Shown piece by piece: positions 5,693 to 7,222 of a DNA stretch of 7,222 nt. Origin of the DNA: HdN1 sp052035295 (GTDB lineage Bacteria; Pseudomonadota; Gammaproteobacteria; Pseudomonadales; Ketobacteraceae); contig JBPOHS010000026.1 in assembly GCA_052035295.1 (NCBI GenBank), positions 1 through 7,222 on the forward strand. The letters run 5' to 3'. The position numbers were made by a program, and so were the translations under genes. How positions within the stretch are numbered: position 1 is the stretch's first letter; the number at the start of each line of letters is the position of its first letter. Below the pieces are notes generated by a model. It did not search any database and had not been told where the DNA came from. It was given only the letters and a program-made list of their open reading frames with translations.

Positions 5693-6509
5693 CGGTCAGG
5701 GCTTCACTCAGGTCTTCATCCTGTGAGTCACCATTGGGTTCCAGGCCAATACGACCAAAGGCCGAAATCTTGTTCCAGTCCATGCGTGTGTACGGGTGGT
5801 CGGAATTCACGTAACTCTGCAAATTGGCCACCATGATCAGGTCGGTATAATCGGCCTGACCGTCATCGGTGACGCGATCGAATTTCAGATAGAAACGCGG
5901 CACCGCCACCAGTTCCATCGGGAACTTCCAGCCTTCCAGTATTTTGGCCCCGACATACGGGTGGATTTTCTCTGCAAGCCGTTGCAACGAGATCGGGTCG
6001 ATATTGAGGTTGGCTTCTTCGGCGTAGGTCAAAATGGGCAGCACACCGATCTCATGTATCATGCCGGCCAGCATCGCCTGATCCGGCTTCAGATGCGGGG
6101 TGTAGTGGCGGCAGAGCACGTGGGCGATACCTGCGACCTCGGTGGCATGTGACCAGGACTTGCGCATCGCCTTGTCGACGACATCCGAAGTGGCCTGGAA
6201 CATCTGCTCCATCGCAAGACCAGTGATCAGGTTGCAGATGCAGGTCAGACCCAAACGAGAAATGGCGGTCTGCACATCCTTTATTTCTCTTGGGCCACGC
6301 ATCAGCGGGCTATTGGCGACCTTGATGACCCGGGCTGCCATGGCGGGGTCGTTGTTGATCACTTTGGCAATGTCGCCGGCTGAGGACTGCGGATTTTCTG
6401 CGACTTCGCGTGCGCGCAGGGCAACCTCGGGCAGGGTCGGCAATACCAGCTTGTCTTCTTTTATCAGCTCGATCAGCTGCTTGAGTATGACTTCTTCAAT
6501 GCTCGCCAT
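5670..6509 (-). CDS. HDOD-domain protein (degenerate HD fold, signalling)
   Basis: From the ATG at 6509 the product is 279 residues and consists mostly of one HDOD domain. Diagnostic segments are LPTLPEVALRARE (24-36), INNDPAMAARVIKVANSP (51-68), the SRLGL turn (84-88), AGMIHEIGVLPIL (148-160) and IHPYVGAKILEGW (182-194). Where catalytic HD phosphohydrolases carry His-Asp, this one has H152-E153, so enzymatic loss is likely, as is usual for HDOD proteins. Family members act in the cytoplasm as regulatory or adaptor modules in motility, biofilm and c-di-GMP circuits; no partner domain is attached here, so the exact role is unknown. A TTG at 6515 would add two residues. Neither start has a good Shine-Dalgarno, suggesting weak translation. 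It is convergent with ahpF (14-bp gap) and lies 108 bp downstream of the YbcL-like gene on the same strand. Confidence 0.88.
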   Translation of the reverse strand: MASIEEVILKQLIELIKEDKLVLPTLPEVALRAREVAENPQSSAGDIAKVINNDPAMAARVIKVANSPLMRGPREIKDVQTAISRLGLTCICNLITGLAMEQMFQATSDVVDKAMRKSWSHATEVAGIAHVLCRHYTPHLKPDQAMLAGMIHEIGVLPILTYAEEANLNIDPISLQRLAEKIHPYVGAKILEGWKFPMELVAVPRFYLKFDRVTDDGQADYTDLIMVANLQSYVNSDHPYTRMDWNKISAFGRIGLEPNGDSQDEDLSEALTAATGMLR

Positions 6510-6526
6510 GGGCAACCAGGTTATCA

Positions 6527-6554
6527 GGGCGTCCCGCGGGGTGCGGGGCGTCCC
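6527..6554. repeat. Direct repeat GGGCGTCCC x2 in the HDOD leader
   Basis: Two exact 9-bp copies lie at 6527-6535 and 6546-6554, 19 bp apart (a little under two helical turns). Each copy has GGG/CCC dyad arms. They sit between the candidate -10 element and the start codon of the HDOD gene, a position suited to an operator or leader RNA structure. Function is inferred only from position. Confidence 0.45.
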
Positions 6555-6558
6555 AATA

Positions 6559-6567
6559 GTTATAGCA
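6559..6567 (-). promoter_or_regulatory. Candidate extended -10 promoter for the HDOD gene
   Basis: On the minus strand this reads TGCTATAAC, an extended -10 (TGN) followed by TATAAC, which matches five of six consensus bases. No convincing -35 is present at the usual distance, which extended -10 promoters tolerate. The predicted transcript start is near 6552, giving a leader of about 40 bases. If active, the HDOD gene is transcribed apart from the YbcL-like gene. Confidence 0.4.
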
Positions 6568-6617
6568 TAGGGGTGGGAATGTGCCCGTCGGAGTTGCCCC
6601 TTCCGTGGACGCGTTTT

Positions 6618-7172
6618 TCAGCGTTGGTAGAGGGCTTCGAGGGTGGCCTTGCCGAGGCTGTTGGCGTTGAGCATGAAGCCCACCATGGCAGCGCTCGCAT
6701 TGGGGTCGAGATCCAGCTTGTCGACCTTGAGGGCATGCACGGTAAATTGGTAGCGGTGAGGACCGTGACCTTCCGGCGGGCAGGCACCACCAAATCCCGG
6801 CGTGCCAAAATCGGTGCGGCTCTGAATGGCTCCCGCAGGCAACAACCCCGATGTCGGATTGCCGGCATTGGTCGGGAGTGATTGGGTCGTTGCTGGCAGG
6901 TTGAATACCACCCAGTGCCACCAGCCCGAGCCGGTTGGGGCATCAGGATCGTATGCTGTCACGGCAAAGCTGCGAGTGCCCACCGGGGCGTTATTCCATT
7001 GCAGGGATGGCGATTCATTGGCCCCGTTGCAGCCGAACCCCTTGAAAACCTGTTTTTCGGTCATGGGTTTGCCGGCCTGGATGTCACCGCTTTCCAGGGT
7101 GAAGGGGGCGGCCATTGCCAGGCTGGTGCCGGTCAGGGTGAGCGTTGCGATGAGGGGCAGGGCAAACTTCAT
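6618..7172 (-). CDS. YbhB/YbcL-family (PEBP/Raf kinase inhibitor-like) protein, exported
   Basis: The product is 184 residues from the ATG at 7172, chosen because AAGGAG (7178-7183 on the minus strand) lies 5 bases upstream and because a typical signal peptide then begins at residue 1. The longer frame to 7217 has neither. Residues 1-22 form a Sec signal (K2, hydrophobic core, AMAA cleavage region), so the protein is probably periplasmic, like E. coli YbcL. The PEBP ligand-binding signature YDPDAPTGSGWWHW is at 74-87 and the second conserved block GPHRYQF at 137-143. C48 (GFGCNG) and C131 (GGACPPEG) are placed to form a disulfide. The family binds small anionic or phospholipid-like ligands, but its bacterial role is poorly defined. 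No strong terminator follows the gene. Confidence 0.92.
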   Translation of the reverse strand: MKFALPLIATLTLTGTSLAMAAPFTLESGDIQAGKPMTEKQVFKGFGCNGANESPSLQWNNAPVGTRSFAVTAYDPDAPTGSGWWHWVVFNLPATTQSLPTNAGNPTSGLLPAGAIQSRTDFGTPGFGGACPPEGHGPHRYQFTVHALKVDKLDLDPNASAAMVGFMLNANSLGKATLEALYQR

Positions 7173-7177
7173 GGGGG

Positions 7178-7183
7178 CTCCTT
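7178..7183 (-). promoter_or_regulatory. Ribosome binding site that fixes the YbcL-like start
   Basis: AAGGAG on the minus strand, 5 bases upstream of the ATG at 7172-7170. It decides against the upstream in-frame start codon at 7217. Confidence 0.85.
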
Positions 7184-7211
7184 GTAATAAATCCGCGGCT
7201 GGTTTTGATGC

Positions 7212-7222
7212 TGTCACTGACA
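7212..7222. repeat. Perfect palindrome TGTCA-C-TGACA at window edge
   Basis: An 11-bp odd palindrome ends at the last base of the window, about 40 bp upstream of the YbcL-like start codon. It may be part of a longer operator cut by the window edge. Function unknown. Confidence 0.35.

Noticed and set aside
7173..7217. Longer YbcL-like protein starting at 7217
   Set aside because: The 15 extra residues would bury a clear signal peptide, and the ATG at 7172 has an AAGGAG site 5 bases upstream.

Overview
This is a stretch of proteobacterial chromosome, moderately GC-rich, with well-formed Shine-Dalgarno sites and compact genes. The family set points to a beta- or gammaproteobacterium: linked valine-degradation genes, an E. 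coli/Pseudomonas-type ahpC-ahpF pair, an HDOD protein and a periplasmic YbcL-type protein. From memory, the AhpC sequence is closest to the Pseudomonas-type variant. The genus cannot be fixed from the sequence alone. No mobile element, CRISPR array, tRNA or rRNA was seen.

Layout. Bases 1-1346 (+) hold the end of a 3-hydroxyisobutyryl-CoA hydrolase gene followed 18 bp later by mmsB (3-hydroxyisobutyrate dehydrogenase). These encode consecutive steps of valine catabolism and are very likely one operon. Bases 1347-1760 are a 414-bp non-coding, T-rich gap with a degenerate G/T-rich direct repeat and small dyads. Bases 1761-3143 (+) encode a 460-residue protein of unknown function with beta-propeller-like repeats and no signal peptide. 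Bases 3144-3409 are a regulatory region with two exact ATAG-N7-CTAT elements (the OxyR half-operator pattern) placed 44 bp apart, next to a plausible promoter. Then come ahpC (3410-3973), a strong intrinsic terminator (4010-4037) and ahpF (4090-5655), the two-component alkyl hydroperoxide reductase. Converging on ahpF from the other strand are an HDOD-domain protein (5670-6509) and, upstream of it, an exported YbcL/Raf-kinase-inhibitor-like protein (6618-7172).

How they work together. AhpF takes electrons from NADH through FAD and its CxxC centres to reduce AhpC, which reduces peroxides; the upstream sites suggest OxyR control. The terminator between ahpC and ahpF would give more AhpC than AhpF. 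The other genes have no evident functional link to peroxide defence.

No clear new multi-gene system is present. The items most worth a second look are the phased OxyR-like sites, the ahpC-ahpF terminator with a possible competing hairpin, the unrecognised propeller-like protein with its long leader region, and the repeats in front of the HDOD gene.
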